A stretch of 64,000 nucleotides of DNA from Rhodospirillaceae bacterium (lineage in GTDB: Bacteria; Pseudomonadota; Alphaproteobacteria; Rhodospirillales; Rhodospirillaceae): NCBI GenBank assembly GCA_019694335.1, contig JAIBCD010000004.1:1-64000 (forward strand), given 5' to 3'. The position numbers were made by a program, and so were the translations under genes. The stretch's first letter is position 1, and each line of letters opens with the position of its first letter. This document shows, one piece after another, positions 32,455 through 41,138 of this stretch. Under the pieces are notes generated by a model. The model worked only from the letters and a program-made list of their open reading frames with translations. It was not told the origin of the DNA and did not search any database.

Positions 32455-33687
32455 ATGGCCCCGCCGGTTTCTCCCCTAGCGCCCGCCTCGACACCCGCCC
32501 TTGCCCCAATCCCGGGTGTGCGCTTCGCCAGCTTCGCCGCCGGCATCCGTTACAAGGCGCGCGCGGACCTGATGATCGCGGTCTGCGACCCCGGCACCGC
32601 CGTCGGGGGTGTCCTGACCCGCTCATTGACCGCGTCCGCTCCGGTGCTGTCATGCCGCGACCACCTCAAGGGCGGTAGCGGCCGGGTGTTGGTTGTGAAC
32701 GCCGGCAACGCCAATACCTTTACCGGGCGCCAGGGCGTCAAGGACGTGGCCGACACCTGTGCGGCGGCGGCCAGGGAATTCGGCTGCAAGCCGGAGGAAG
32801 TGTTCGTCTCCTCCACCGGCACCATTGGCGTGCGCCTGCCGGCCGAAAAGATCCTCAATGCCCTGCCGCAGATGAAGACTGCCCTGTCGGAGGCGGCCTG
32901 GATGGACGCGGCGCGCGCCATCATGACCACCGACACATTCCCGAAGCTGGTCACGCGCACCGCGAAGATCGGCGGCGCCCCGGTCACCATCAACGGCTTC
33001 TGCAAGGGCTCGGGCATGATCGCGCCGGATATGGGCACCATGCTGGCCTATGTCTTTACCGACGCCAAACTTTCGGCGAACGCGGTTCAGGCGATGCTCG
33101 CCACCGGCACCGACAAGAGCTTCAACTGCATGACGGTGGACAGCGACACATCCACGTCCGACACCCTGCTGATGTTCGCCACCGGCAAGGCGGCCCATGA
33201 CGCGGTTACCGATGCCGGCGATCCGCGTATTCAGGATTTCCGCGCGGCGCTCGACGAGCTTTTGATCGAAATGGCGCAACTGGTCGCGCGTGACGGCGAA
33301 GGCGCCACGAAATTCATCGAGATTCGTGTGACCGGCGCCGAACACGACCAGGCCGCGAAACGCATCGCGCTCTCCATCGCCAACTCGCCCCTGGTGAAAA
33401 CCGCCATCGCCGGCGAGGACGCCAACTGGGGCCGGATCGTGATGGCCGTCGGCAAGGCCGGCGAGCGTGCCGACCGTGACAAGCTCGCCATTGCCATAGG
33501 TGGCGTCGTCATCACCCGCGACGGCGAACCGGTGCCGGGTTACGACGAAACCCCGGTGGTGGCGCATATGAAGGGGCAGAAAATCGACATCGACGTCGAC
33601 GTCGGCATTGCCAAGGGCAAAGCCACGGTGTGGACCTGCGATCTCACCCACGGCTATATCGACATCAATGGCTCATACCGTACCTAG
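32455..33687 (+). CDS. argJ: Bifunctional glutamate N-acetyltransferase / amino-acid acetyltransferase
   Basis: Arginine-pathway enzyme that moves the acetyl group from N-acetylornithine to glutamate, 410 residues. It belongs to the Ntn-like self-cleaving ArgJ family: the cleavage site lies in KGSGMIAPDMGTMLAYVF, with the threonine after MG as expected nucleophile near residue 197. The C terminus is DINGSYRT, typical. The ATG at 32455 has GAAGG upstream. The stop codon sits in a 15-bp tandem duplication, and mutT starts inside the last codons of this gene. Confidence 0.96.
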   Translation: MAPPVSPLAPASTPALAPIPGVRFASFAAGIRYKARADLMIAVCDPGTAVGGVLTRSLTASAPVLSCRDHLKGGSGRVLVVNAGNANTFTGRQGVKDVADTCAAAAREFGCKPEEVFVSSTGTIGVRLPAEKILNALPQMKTALSEAAWMDAARAIMTTDTFPKLVTRTAKIGGAPVTINGFCKGSGMIAPDMGTMLAYVFTDAKLSANAVQAMLATGTDKSFNCMTVDSDTSTSDTLLMFATGKAAHDAVTDAGDPRIQDFRAALDELLIEMAQLVARDGEGATKFIEIRVTGAEHDQAAKRIALSIANSPLVKTAIAGEDANWGRIVMAVGKAGERADRDKLAIAIGGVVITRDGEPVPGYDETPVVAHMKGQKIDIDVDVGIAKGKATVWTCDLTHGYIDINGSYRT

Positions 33688-34162
33688 CGGGGCCGTACCT
33701 AGCGGGGCCGTACCTGAGGAAGAAGGCGGCTGCTGGTCGACGGGCGCCGAACCGCGCACCGGCCTGCCGATCATCCTGGTCAGCGCCGTGGCCTTGCTCG
33801 ACGCCGACGCGCGCATTCTCCTGGCGCAGCGGCCGGCCGGGAAATCCATGGCCGGGCTGTGGGAGTTCCCGGGCGGCAAGGTCGAGCCGGGCGAAACCCC
33901 GGAAGCCGCCCTGATCCGCGAACTGAAAGAAGAACTCAGCATCGACATCCGGGCGAGCTGCCTGGCGCCCCTGGGATTCGCTTCTCATTCCTATGAGAAG
34001 TTCCACCTGCTGATGCCGCTTTATATATGCCGCCAGTGGCGCGGCCGGGTGGAACCCGCCGAGGGCCAGAAAATCACCTGGGTGCGCGCCCAAAACCTGA
34101 GGGATTACCCCATGCCGCCGGCCGACGAGCCGCTCATCCCGCTGCTGCAGGATTGGCTCTAG
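33668..34162 (+). CDS. mutT: 8-oxo-dGTP diphosphatase MutT (Nudix hydrolase)
   Basis: Sanitises oxidised nucleotides, 164 residues. The Nudix box GGKVEPGETPEAALIRELKE then EL is complete except that the last Gly is Ser, and the preceding ILLAQRPAGKSMAGLWEFPG is typical of MutT. The ATG at 33668 lies within argJ, giving a 20-base overlap in another frame. Its first 20 residues include the repeat PSGAVPSGAVP encoded by a 15-bp tandem duplication, so the N terminus is non-conserved; initiation further downstream cannot be excluded. Confidence 0.9.
   Translation: MAHTVPSGAVPSGAVPEEEGGCWSTGAEPRTGLPIILVSAVALLDADARILLAQRPAGKSMAGLWEFPGGKVEPGETPEAALIRELKEELSIDIRASCLAPLGFASHSYEKFHLLMPLYICRQWRGRVEPAEGQKITWVRAQNLRDYPMPPADEPLIPLLQDWL
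33678..33715. repeat. 15-bp tandem duplication over the argJ stop codon
   Basis: CCGTACCTAGCGGGG occurs at 33678-33692 and 33693-33707, with eight more matching bases to 33715. Each full unit contains an in-frame TAG for argJ. In the mutT frame the same bases encode VPSGA repeated. Confidence 0.9.
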
Positions 34163-34179
34163 CCATCTAGACTGGGCCC

Positions 34180-34965
34180 ATGAGCGAAACGTCTTCTCCC
34201 GCGCCCACCGCCTGCATCCTGGTCATCGGCGACGAGATCCTCTCGGGCCGCACCCAGGACACCAACATCAAATACATGGCGACGCGCCTGGGGCAGCTCG
34301 GCATCAAGCTCCGCGAGGCGCGCGTGGTGCCGGACCAGCCGGAAGCCATCGTCGCCGCCGTGAATTTTTGCCGCGTGCTCTATACCTATGTCTTCACCAC
34401 CGGCGGCATCGGCCCCACACACGACGACATCACCACCGCCTGTATCGCCAAGGCCTTCGGCCGCAAGGTCATCCGCCATCCCGACGCCGAGAAGAAGCTG
34501 CGCGCCTTTTATAAGGACTCATTTAGTAGAGGTGGGGGCGACGTCAACGAAGCGCGGCTCAAGATGGCCGAAACCCCCGATGGCGATAGCGTGACCCTGA
34601 TCGAAAACCTGGTGACCTCGGCGCCCGGCTATCGCATCGAGAATGTCTTCGTGATGGCGGGCGTGCCGTCCATCGCCCAGGCCATGTTCGAAGCCGCGGT
34701 TCCGCTGTTGCGCAAGGGCGACCCGGTGTTTTCTGGCAGCGTCGACGGCGAGGTGCGCGAAGGCGACATCGCGGCCGATCTCACCGCGCTTCAGGAAAAA
34801 TATGCCGGCGTCAGCCTGGGCAGTTATCCGTCGGTGCGCGACAACAGGCTGTACACCAGCATCGTCGCCCGGGCGACCGACAAGACGCTGATCGCTCTGG
34901 CGCTCGCCGAGGTTGCCGACATGATGCGCAAGTTCGGCGCGGACCCGACCGTCACCGCGCCCTAG
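34180..34965 (+). CDS. CinA-type molybdopterin-binding domain protein
   Basis: Protein of 261 residues corresponding to the N-terminal domain of CinA (competence/damage-inducible protein A), a MoCF-type fold. Motifs: ILVIGDEILSGRTQDTN and FTTGGIGPTHDDITTACIA. It lacks the C-terminal nicotinamide-nucleotide amidase domain of full CinA. Relatives hydrolyse ADP-ribose-type nucleotides; activity here is inference. It starts 17 bases after mutT and overlaps the convergent RluA-type gene by four bases. Confidence 0.85.
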   Translation: MSETSSPAPTACILVIGDEILSGRTQDTNIKYMATRLGQLGIKLREARVVPDQPEAIVAAVNFCRVLYTYVFTTGGIGPTHDDITTACIAKAFGRKVIRHPDAEKKLRAFYKDSFSRGGGDVNEARLKMAETPDGDSVTLIENLVTSAPGYRIENVFVMAGVPSIAQAMFEAAVPLLRKGDPVFSGSVDGEVREGDIAADLTALQEKYAGVSLGSYPSVRDNRLYTSIVARATDKTLIALALAEVADMMRKFGADPTVTAP

Positions 34966-35852
34966 CGCCAGTCCTTCCTCGCGTTTTTGCGCCCATTGGG
35001 GCGGCGGCCTTTCTTCTTGACGGCGCCGCGCGTGGCGGCGCGCGCCCGTGCCGCGTCGGTCGCCGAAAAATCCGGCGTTTCCGGCAATGCCTCTTTGATT
35101 TTTTCGATCGCTTGCGCGGCGGCCGGCGGGGCGGCCGCGTCTTCCTTGAATCCGCAAGCGACCAGATCGGCAAGCATATGTTCGGGCGGCGGCGCCTTGA
35201 CCTTGATGGGATCGCGCTTGGAATGCATCGGGATCGCAACCGCCCGCGCGTGCAGCATGAGTTCGCCAGCCAGTTCCTTGCGCCCATAAACCTTGTCGCC
35301 CACCACCGGGCAACCAAGCTCGGCGCAATGGATACGAATCTGGTGGGTGCGCCCGGTGTGGGGATGCAGCTCGAGCCAGGTGCGCTTGCCGTGCGGCGTG
35401 TCGATCGACCCGCGCACTTTATAGTCGGTGATCGCTTCCTGGCCGTTCCGGGGATCGGCCACCATCTTCCAGCCCGGTCCTTGCCCGATCTTGCGGATCG
35501 CCACCTTGATGCGCCCTTCGCTTTCTCTTGGTGCGCCATCCACCAGCGCCCAATAGGTCTTGCGTACCTTGCCGCCGGCGAACATGTCGCCCACCTGGCG
35601 CAGCGCTTTGGTGTGGCGGCCGAGCACCAGGCAGCCCGAGGTGTCCCGGTCGAGGCGGTGGCACAAGGACGGCGGGCGCGGCAGGCCAAAGGTCAGGTGG
35701 ACGAAACTCTCTTCCAGGTTGGGGCCGCCGCCGAAGCCGGCATGTACCGGAATCCCCGGCGGCTTGTTGATGACCAGGATCATGCCGTCCCGGTGCAGTA
35801 CGCGGGCGAGGATCTCGTCGGCCGACAGGCCTTTGGCGGCGGGATTGGGCAT
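34962..35852 (-). CDS. RluA-family pseudouridine synthase
   Basis: rRNA or tRNA pseudouridine synthase of 296 residues. The catalytic aspartate is in CHRLDRDTSGCLVLGR near residue 63, with the family motif LHPHTGRTHQIRIHCAELG at about 150 and GDKVYG after it. No S4 domain precedes the catalytic part. The C terminus has an extension of about 70 residues ending in a strongly basic tail, GAVKKKGRRPNGRKNARKD. Which uridine is modified cannot be told; it resembles the RluC/RluA group. Start is ATG at 35852. Confidence 0.88.
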   Translation of the reverse strand: MPNPAAKGLSADEILARVLHRDGMILVINKPPGIPVHAGFGGGPNLEESFVHLTFGLPRPPSLCHRLDRDTSGCLVLGRHTKALRQVGDMFAGGKVRKTYWALVDGAPRESEGRIKVAIRKIGQGPGWKMVADPRNGQEAITDYKVRGSIDTPHGKRTWLELHPHTGRTHQIRIHCAELGCPVVGDKVYGRKELAGELMLHARAVAIPMHSKRDPIKVKAPPPEHMLADLVACGFKEDAAAPPAAAQAIEKIKEALPETPDFSATDAARARAATRGAVKKKGRRPNGRKNARKDWR

Positions 35853-35933
35853 GCGGCGGCAAGCTGAACCATAACCCGCCCCGCCGCAAGGCCCGCTATG
35901 CGGGCCGCCCGCGCGCGGGTTAGACTCCGCGCC

Positions 35934-36728
35934 ATGGAAATCACGCCCGAAATGAAAGCCGCCCTGGTCCGCGACGATGCGGCGATCATCGGCAAGGCGT
36001 TCCCGCTGCACGGCGACAATGCCCGCGTGATCCAGGCCAATGCCCGGCACCTCGCGCTGCTCCTGCGCGACACAAACATTCCGGATCGCGCGAGCCGCGC
36101 CGCGGCCTTCGCGGAAAATCTGCTCGACGCCAATATCTATGCCCATGTCGTCGGCCGGGTGGACTGCGCGCGCGGCTGCGACCATTGCTGCAAGACCTAT
36201 GTCAGCGCCTCGATCCCCGAGATCCTGTGGCTTGCCCGCGCGGTGCGCGGCAAGGCCGCCAAGACCGCGCGGGTCAACGAGGCCGCGGCCAAATCGTGCA
36301 GCGTCGAACAATATGTGCGCGAGGATTTGCGCCTGCCCTGTCCGATGCTGGAAAACCGCGGCTGTTCGGAATACCAATCGCGCCCGATGGTGTGCCGCGC
36401 GGTGCTGTCCAAGTCGCTCGACACCTGCCTCAGGATTTTCGAACTCAAGAGCGGCGAGGCGTTCACCCCCGCCGATCCCAGCGCCACGGTCAGGGCCCTC
36501 AACGTGATCATCCTGCGCGCGGGACTTATCCTCGCGGGACTGCCATATCAGCACGTCGAGATGAACCACGCCTTGTCCATCGCCCTCGCCGACGAAACCG
36601 CCGAGACGCGCTGGCTGGCCGGCGAACCGGTGTTCGGCGCGGTCGCCATGGATGCCGGCGATGCCAAACCTTCGCCCTTCAGCAAGATCGTCGACGGTCT
36701 GGTGGGCGCGCTCCGGCAGACCGTGTAA
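35934..36728 (+). CDS. YkgJ-type cysteine-cluster protein
   Basis: Protein of 264 residues with a metal-binding cysteine cluster of the YkgJ family (putative zinc or iron-sulfur chelating): CARGCDHCCKTY near residue 80 and CPMLENRGCSEYQSRPMVCR near 140. No signal peptide is seen. The biochemical role of this family is not established. Start ATG at 35934, 81 bases from the divergent pseudouridine synthase. It is followed closely by the FkbM gene. Confidence 0.78.
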   Translation: MEITPEMKAALVRDDAAIIGKAFPLHGDNARVIQANARHLALLLRDTNIPDRASRAAAFAENLLDANIYAHVVGRVDCARGCDHCCKTYVSASIPEILWLARAVRGKAAKTARVNEAAAKSCSVEQYVREDLRLPCPMLENRGCSEYQSRPMVCRAVLSKSLDTCLRIFELKSGEAFTPADPSATVRALNVIILRAGLILAGLPYQHVEMNHALSIALADETAETRWLAGEPVFGAVAMDAGDAKPSPFSKIVDGLVGALRQTV

Positions 36729-36737
36729 GAACGCCCG

Positions 36738-37454
36738 ATGAAGAAAGAGATCAGGAATTTCCTGGGCTTCTTCGGCGCCAGTCGCCCGCCTGCCGTTCCG
36801 ATCGCCTGGGATCTCCGGCAGCTCCAATATGCGCAGATCCACTTCGGCATGGACGGCGAGGACGTGCTGCTGCGCCAGATCTTCAAATTCCGCCTGGCGG
36901 AGGGCAAGCCCGGACGCTACGCGGATATCGGTTGCGCGGCGCCGGTGCACATCTCCAACACCTATCTGCTCTACGCGCATGGCTGGCGCGGCATCGGTGT
37001 CGACGCCAATCCCGAATGGACCGGTCCATGGGCCGAGGCGCGCCCCGACGATGTCTTTGAGAATGTCGGCGTCGGACAGGCACCGGGCACCGCCTATTGG
37101 TTCAGGCACCCCAAGAATGTCGGCATGAGCCGCATCGTTCCCACGAACACCGCGCCGGCCCCGGAGTTCACCGGGCCCGGAACGGCGGTGAGAATCGAGC
37201 GTCTCGACAATCTGTTCAGCCGACACTTCCCGGACGGCATCCTCGATGTCCTCAGCATCGACATCGAGGGCGCGGAACGCGACGCCTTGAAGTCCAACGA
37301 CTGGCGGCGCTGGCGCCCCGGCGTGATCATCATGGAAGCCCATGGATTCACCTTCGACCAGCCGCGCCACGAACCGGCGGTCGCCTACCTTTACGAACAG
37401 GGCTACCGTCTCACGGATAAGATCGGCGCCAATGTGGTGTTGCGCCCCGCGTGA
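36738..37454 (+). CDS. FkbM-family SAM-dependent methyltransferase
   Basis: Methyltransferase of 238 residues. The SAM-binding start is GRYADIGCAAPVHISNTYLL near 68 followed by GWRGIGVDANPEW, and the acidic motif VLSIDIEGAERDALKS near 177 is typical of FkbM. Such enzymes O-methylate sugars, lipids or polyketides; a sugar target is plausible given the nearby glycosyltransferase-like gene, but that is inference. It starts ten bases after the YkgJ gene and is probably co-transcribed. Confidence 0.82.
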   Translation: MKKEIRNFLGFFGASRPPAVPIAWDLRQLQYAQIHFGMDGEDVLLRQIFKFRLAEGKPGRYADIGCAAPVHISNTYLLYAHGWRGIGVDANPEWTGPWAEARPDDVFENVGVGQAPGTAYWFRHPKNVGMSRIVPTNTAPAPEFTGPGTAVRIERLDNLFSRHFPDGILDVLSIDIEGAERDALKSNDWRRWRPGVIIMEAHGFTFDQPRHEPAVAYLYEQGYRLTDKIGANVVLRPA

Positions 37455-37468
37455 GCGGGCGTTTGGCG

Positions 37469-37512
37469 CGTGCCCGGCCGGAAAACCGGTTTCCTCTTTT
37501 CCCGGACACGCT
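37469..37512. repeat. RIME-like palindromic repeat, variant copy
   Basis: GCGTGCCCGGCCGGAAAACC continues to TTTTCCCGGACACGC. Read on the minus strand it gives the GTGTCCGGGAAAAG then AAACCGGTTTTCC pattern seen in rhizobial intergenic palindromes. It lies between the FkbM gene and tRNA-Leu. Confidence 0.6.
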
Positions 37513-37541
37513 TTAGGGTGTGCCCCACCAGCTCCTTATGT

Positions 37542-37630
37542 GCCCGCTTGGCGGAATTGGTAGACGCAACGGACTTAAAATCCGTAGTCCCGCAAGGGAC
37601 GTGCCGGTTCAAGTCCGGCAGTGGGCACCA
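37542..37630 (+). tRNA. tRNA-Leu (anticodon UAA)
   Basis: 89 bases including an encoded 3' CCA. The acceptor stem GCCCGCT pairs with AGTGGGC (one G-U), the D-loop contains TTGGTAGACGC, and the anticodon loop CTTAAAA carries TAA at 37576-37578. A long variable arm (GTCCCGCAAGGGAC) is present, as expected for a class II leucine tRNA, and the T arm is GCCGGTTCAAGTCCGGC. It reads UUA codons, which are rare in this GC-rich window. Confidence 0.97.
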
Positions 37631-37664
37631 TGTTTACCGGCTCTCTCACCCGATCCCCTGACGC

Positions 37665-39248
37665 ATGTCGCCTGATCAGCATCACACTGCCGACGACCGG
37701 GACGCGGCCGAACGCGCGCTGCGCGACGCCCTTGACCGGAATGCGGGAGATCGGGCCACAGTCATATCTCTCGCGGATCTCCTCCAGCAGCAGGGGAAAC
37801 CCGGCGAAGCGGAGGCCTTGCTGGCGGCGGCCGCGGAGTCCGCGCCGCATCAAGACCTGCTCTACCGCCTGGCCACACTCCAATATGCGCGGCAAGCCCT
37901 CGCCGCCTGCGAACGAACCCTGGACAGCCTAGTTTCGATAGCGCCCAGCCAAACGGATCTGGCGACATACCGTCTCCTGGCAAAACTTAAATTGACCGCG
38001 CAACGACCCGATGAGGCACGGGCCGTAATGGCGCGCGGCGTACAGGCTCACCCCGGCGCGATCGAGTTCTTCGCTGCCTACACCGACCTGCTGGAGCCCA
38101 AGGAGCGCATCGCCACACTTGAAAAATATCTGCGGCGCATGAGCGCGGATCCCGGCAGAACCGCCTACCTGCTACTGCGTCTCACCACCTGCCAGGCGTC
38201 CGAGCGGCGGCGCGCCCGGGGGCTGCTCTCCGATTTCGGCGTGTCCTGGCCCGACACTTATCAATGGCCCGATTACGAATCTCTGCCGCGCCTGCGCGAA
38301 ACGCTAATGGCGGAAATAAACGGCGGCTCGCGGCGGGCGACGGCGCGGCTCGATCTCGCGTATATCGCCGTCGCCGAAGGCGCCTGGGACACCGCCGACG
38401 ACCATCTCGGCAATCTGCGCAGCGGCCCCAAGCGGACACCCGCGGATTTCACCGCGTTCGGACGCCAGTTTCACGCCACGCTCGACGCCATGGGGGAGGA
38501 TGAGATTTCTGGCCCGCTTGCGCCGGTGCAGCGTATCGCCACACCGGCGTTTCAGTCCGGCGAAACACTCTATGTGGCGAGCGATCCAAAATACTTCATG
38601 CGCTTCACCCTGCCGTTTATCGCGCAGTTCGAAGCCGCCGCGGTCGCGATCGATTTCCATGCGCATCTTCTCGACGGCGATCCCACCCAATGGGCTGACG
38701 CCGCGGCCGCGATCGCTGGCCTGACGAAAGTTCGTGTCACTTTGACCGCCGAACAATCCAACGCCGCGGACAAGGGCATTGCCCACGCACGGCGATACTA
38801 TCACGCGGTGAGATACATTCGCCTTTCCGAGGAGTTGCGGCGGTCGCGGCGGCCGATGTGGATACTCGATGCCGATGCACAATTGCACGGCGACCCCCGG
38901 CCGCTGCTGTCGTCGATCAATCGGTACGATGTCGCCTTCAAAACTTATCCTTGCGCGTTCGACCCGGTGCTGAAGATCGACGCCTGTTGTGTCGGTGTTT
39001 CGCCCACGCCACTGGGGCTCGCATTCGCGCGGCGCGTGGCGGCCTATATCGCCTACTGGAAAAACAAGGGAACCTGGGAATGGGGCGTGGACCAGCTGGG
39101 CCTGTTTTCCAGCTTCGCGCACATGAACGAGCAGGGCCGAGGGCCCGCAACCCTGTTTCTTGACGACGTTGCGGTAAGCCGCAGATCGGAAGCCACGGGC
39201 GTTTTTCATTTCCTGCCCGGAATCGGAAAGTTCGCCCAAGCCGGATGA
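37665..39248 (+). CDS. TPR protein with C-terminal glycosyltransferase-like domain
   Basis: Protein of 527 residues, no signal peptide. Residues about 10-280 are TPR-like helices. Residues about 295-527 look like a nucleotide-sugar transferase: WILDADAQLHGD (residues 399-410) holds a DxD motif (D402/D404), and TWEWGVDQLGLFSS further on resembles the acceptor-side acidic motif of GT-A enzymes. TPR plus glycosyltransferase fusions modify proteins or build surface glycans. It starts 35 bases after tRNA-Leu with no obvious ribosome-binding site, so the start is tentative. Confidence 0.7.
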   Translation: MSPDQHHTADDRDAAERALRDALDRNAGDRATVISLADLLQQQGKPGEAEALLAAAAESAPHQDLLYRLATLQYARQALAACERTLDSLVSIAPSQTDLATYRLLAKLKLTAQRPDEARAVMARGVQAHPGAIEFFAAYTDLLEPKERIATLEKYLRRMSADPGRTAYLLLRLTTCQASERRRARGLLSDFGVSWPDTYQWPDYESLPRLRETLMAEINGGSRRATARLDLAYIAVAEGAWDTADDHLGNLRSGPKRTPADFTAFGRQFHATLDAMGEDEISGPLAPVQRIATPAFQSGETLYVASDPKYFMRFTLPFIAQFEAAAVAIDFHAHLLDGDPTQWADAAAAIAGLTKVRVTLTAEQSNAADKGIAHARRYYHAVRYIRLSEELRRSRRPMWILDADAQLHGDPRPLLSSINRYDVAFKTYPCAFDPVLKIDACCVGVSPTPLGLAFARRVAAYIAYWKNKGTWEWGVDQLGLFSSFAHMNEQGRGPATLFLDDVAVSRRSEATGVFHFLPGIGKFAQAG

Positions 39249-39269
39249 GGCGGTCGATGCCGGACCGCG

Positions 39270-40016
39270 CTATTCCACATCCGCCGGCACGCCGTATTTT
39301 TCGAATTGCGCGGCCACACCGGCGTTGATTGCCTCGGCGGCGGCGATGTCGGTGGCGCCCGTGCTGTCGCCCTTCATGCGCTTGGCGACGCCGCGCCCGA
39401 ACAGGGACGACGCGCTTTGCGGCGTGAGCTTCAGCGCCGCGTCATAGTCGGCGATGGCCTGGTCGGGCTGCTTCAGCTTCAGATATGCGAGCGCGCGGCT
39501 CGCCAGCGTCACGGCGTCGGCCGCATGGAGCTTGAGGGACTGGGTGCAGTCGCCAACCGCTTCCGATAGATCGCCCATCAGCACCTTGGTCCAGCAGCGC
39601 GCGTTCCAGGCATTGGCGTAATCGGGGTCGAGCGCGATCGCCCGGTCGAGATCGGCGAGCGCCAGGTCGTAGCGCTGTTGTTCGCCATAGAGCACCGCGC
39701 GGTTGTGGAGCGCGCGGGAATTGGTGTCGCTGAGGTGGACCGCCTGATCGTAGTCGTCCATGGCGTGCACCAGGTCACCCTGGCGCCGGAAGGCCGCGCC
39801 GCGGTTGCTGAACGCCCGCGACAACCCGTCGGCCGGCTCGTAACCGGACTCGATGATGGCGGTGCAGGCCGTGATGCGGGTATCGGGCGCGGCGGTACTG
39901 CACACCTCCCAGCGGGCGGTGCGCTTGGAGAGCACGAGCATCATCACCACGCCCACCACGAACGCGGCGCCCAGGAGAATGCGCTTCATGCCTTCGGAGC
40001 GGTTGCGCCGGAACAT
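39270..40016 (-). CDS. Membrane-anchored tetratricopeptide-repeat protein
   Basis: Protein of 248 residues with one N-terminal hydrophobic segment (about 13-30) and then TPR units covering nearly the whole chain, for example LVHAMDDYDQAVHLSDTNSR, RYDLALADLDRAIALDPDYA and QPDQAIADYDAALKLTPQSA. Two cysteines lie just after the anchor. The ATG at 40016 has AGAGGA twelve bases upstream; an in-frame ATG at 39989 (MKRILLG) is also possible. Function unknown. Confidence 0.8.
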   Translation of the reverse strand: MFRRNRSEGMKRILLGAAFVVGVVMMLVLSKRTARWEVCSTAAPDTRITACTAIIESGYEPADGLSRAFSNRGAAFRRQGDLVHAMDDYDQAVHLSDTNSRALHNRAVLYGEQQRYDLALADLDRAIALDPDYANAWNARCWTKVLMGDLSEAVGDCTQSLKLHAADAVTLASRALAYLKLKQPDQAIADYDAALKLTPQSASSLFGRGVAKRMKGDSTGATDIAAAEAINAGVAAQFEKYGVPADVE

Positions 40017-40136
40017 AGGAATGCAAAGTCCTCTCTGCTTCTCTCATAGAATATAAGGAGCGGCTTTCCGTGCGAAAGACCCTGGATGTGGACGGCGCAT
40101 TGAACCGCGCGGGAGCAACGCTATATATCTCCCCTC

Positions 40137-41138
40137 ATGGCTGTCCTCTCCGTCCTCGACCTAGCGCCAATCCCGGAAGGGTCGAACCCGGCGCAGTCCT
40201 TGCGCAATTCCCTGGATTTGGCGCAGCACGCCGAACGCTGGGACTACAAGCGTTTCTGGCTGGCCGAGCACCACAATATGGCGGGAATCGCCAGCGCCGC
40301 GACCTCGGTTGCCATTGGCTATGTCGCGGGCGGCACCCGCACCATCCGGGTCGGCGCCGGCGGCATCATGTTGCCCAATCATTCTCCCTTGGTGATCGCC
40401 GAGCAGTTCGGCACGCTGGAATCCCTGTATCCGGGGCGTATCGACCTGGGGCTCGGCCGGGCGCCGGGCACCGATCAGCGGACCTGGCGGGCGCTGCGGC
40501 GCGACGCGAGCGCCGCCGACAACTTCCCCAGCGACGTGCAGGAACTGCAGATTCTGCTGGGCCCCTCCCTGCCCGGCCAGAAGATCCACGCCATCCCCGG
40601 CATGGGCACCGAAGTGCCGCTGTGGATTCTGGGGTCCAGCCTGTTCGGCGCGCAGCTCGCGGCCATGCTCGGCCTGCCGTTCGCCTTCGCCTCGCACTTC
40701 GCGCCCGAAATGCTGGCGGACGCCATCGGGGTCTACCGCCGCGGCTTCAAGCCCTCGAAGCAGCTTGCGAGGCCTTATGTTATGGTCGGCTGCAATGTGG
40801 TCGCGGCCGATACGACAGAAGAAGCGAAATTCCTGTTCACCTCGATGCAGCAGGCCGTCGCCCGCATCGTGCGCGGCGCGCGCGGCGCGCGCGGTCAGTT
40901 GCCGCCGCCGCGCACGGACATGGAGAATTTCTGGACGCCGGACGAGGAAGCCCAAAGCGAGAGCCGGTTGCGCTATGCCTTCGTCGGCGACGAGGACGGC
41001 GTGCGGCGGCAACTCGCGACATTCATCGCCGATACCGGCGCGGACGAGGTGATGGTCAGCGCCATGATCCACGACCACGCCGCGCGATTGCGGTCGTATG
41101 AATTGCTGGCCGACGCCGGAAAGAAACTGGGCGTCTAG
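40137..41138 (+). CDS. LLM-class flavin-dependent oxidoreductase (luciferase-like)
   Basis: TIM-barrel flavin monooxygenase of 333 residues, bacterial-luciferase superfamily of the YhbW type. Motifs: [40 protein letters not shown] and [18 protein letters not shown]. It uses reduced FMN from a reductase; the substrate is unknown. Its stop overlaps the next gene's GTG by one base (TAGTG), so the two are coupled. Confidence 0.88.
   Translation: MAVLSVLDLAPIPEGSNPAQSLRNSLDLAQHAERWDYKRFWLAEHHNMAGIASAATSVAIGYVAGGTRTIRVGAGGIMLPNHSPLVIAEQFGTLESLYPGRIDLGLGRAPGTDQRTWRALRRDASAADNFPSDVQELQILLGPSLPGQKIHAIPGMGTEVPLWILGSSLFGAQLAAMLGLPFAFASHFAPEMLADAIGVYRRGFKPSKQLARPYVMVGCNVVAADTTEEAKFLFTSMQQAVARIVRGARGARGQLPPPRTDMENFWTPDEEAQSESRLRYAFVGDEDGVRRQLATFIADTGADEVMVSAMIHDHAARLRSYELLADAGKKLGV

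Noticed and set aside
35853..37370. Long upstream extension of the pseudouridine synthase frame
   Set aside because: Antisense to the YkgJ and FkbM genes; the conserved part begins at the ATG at 35852.
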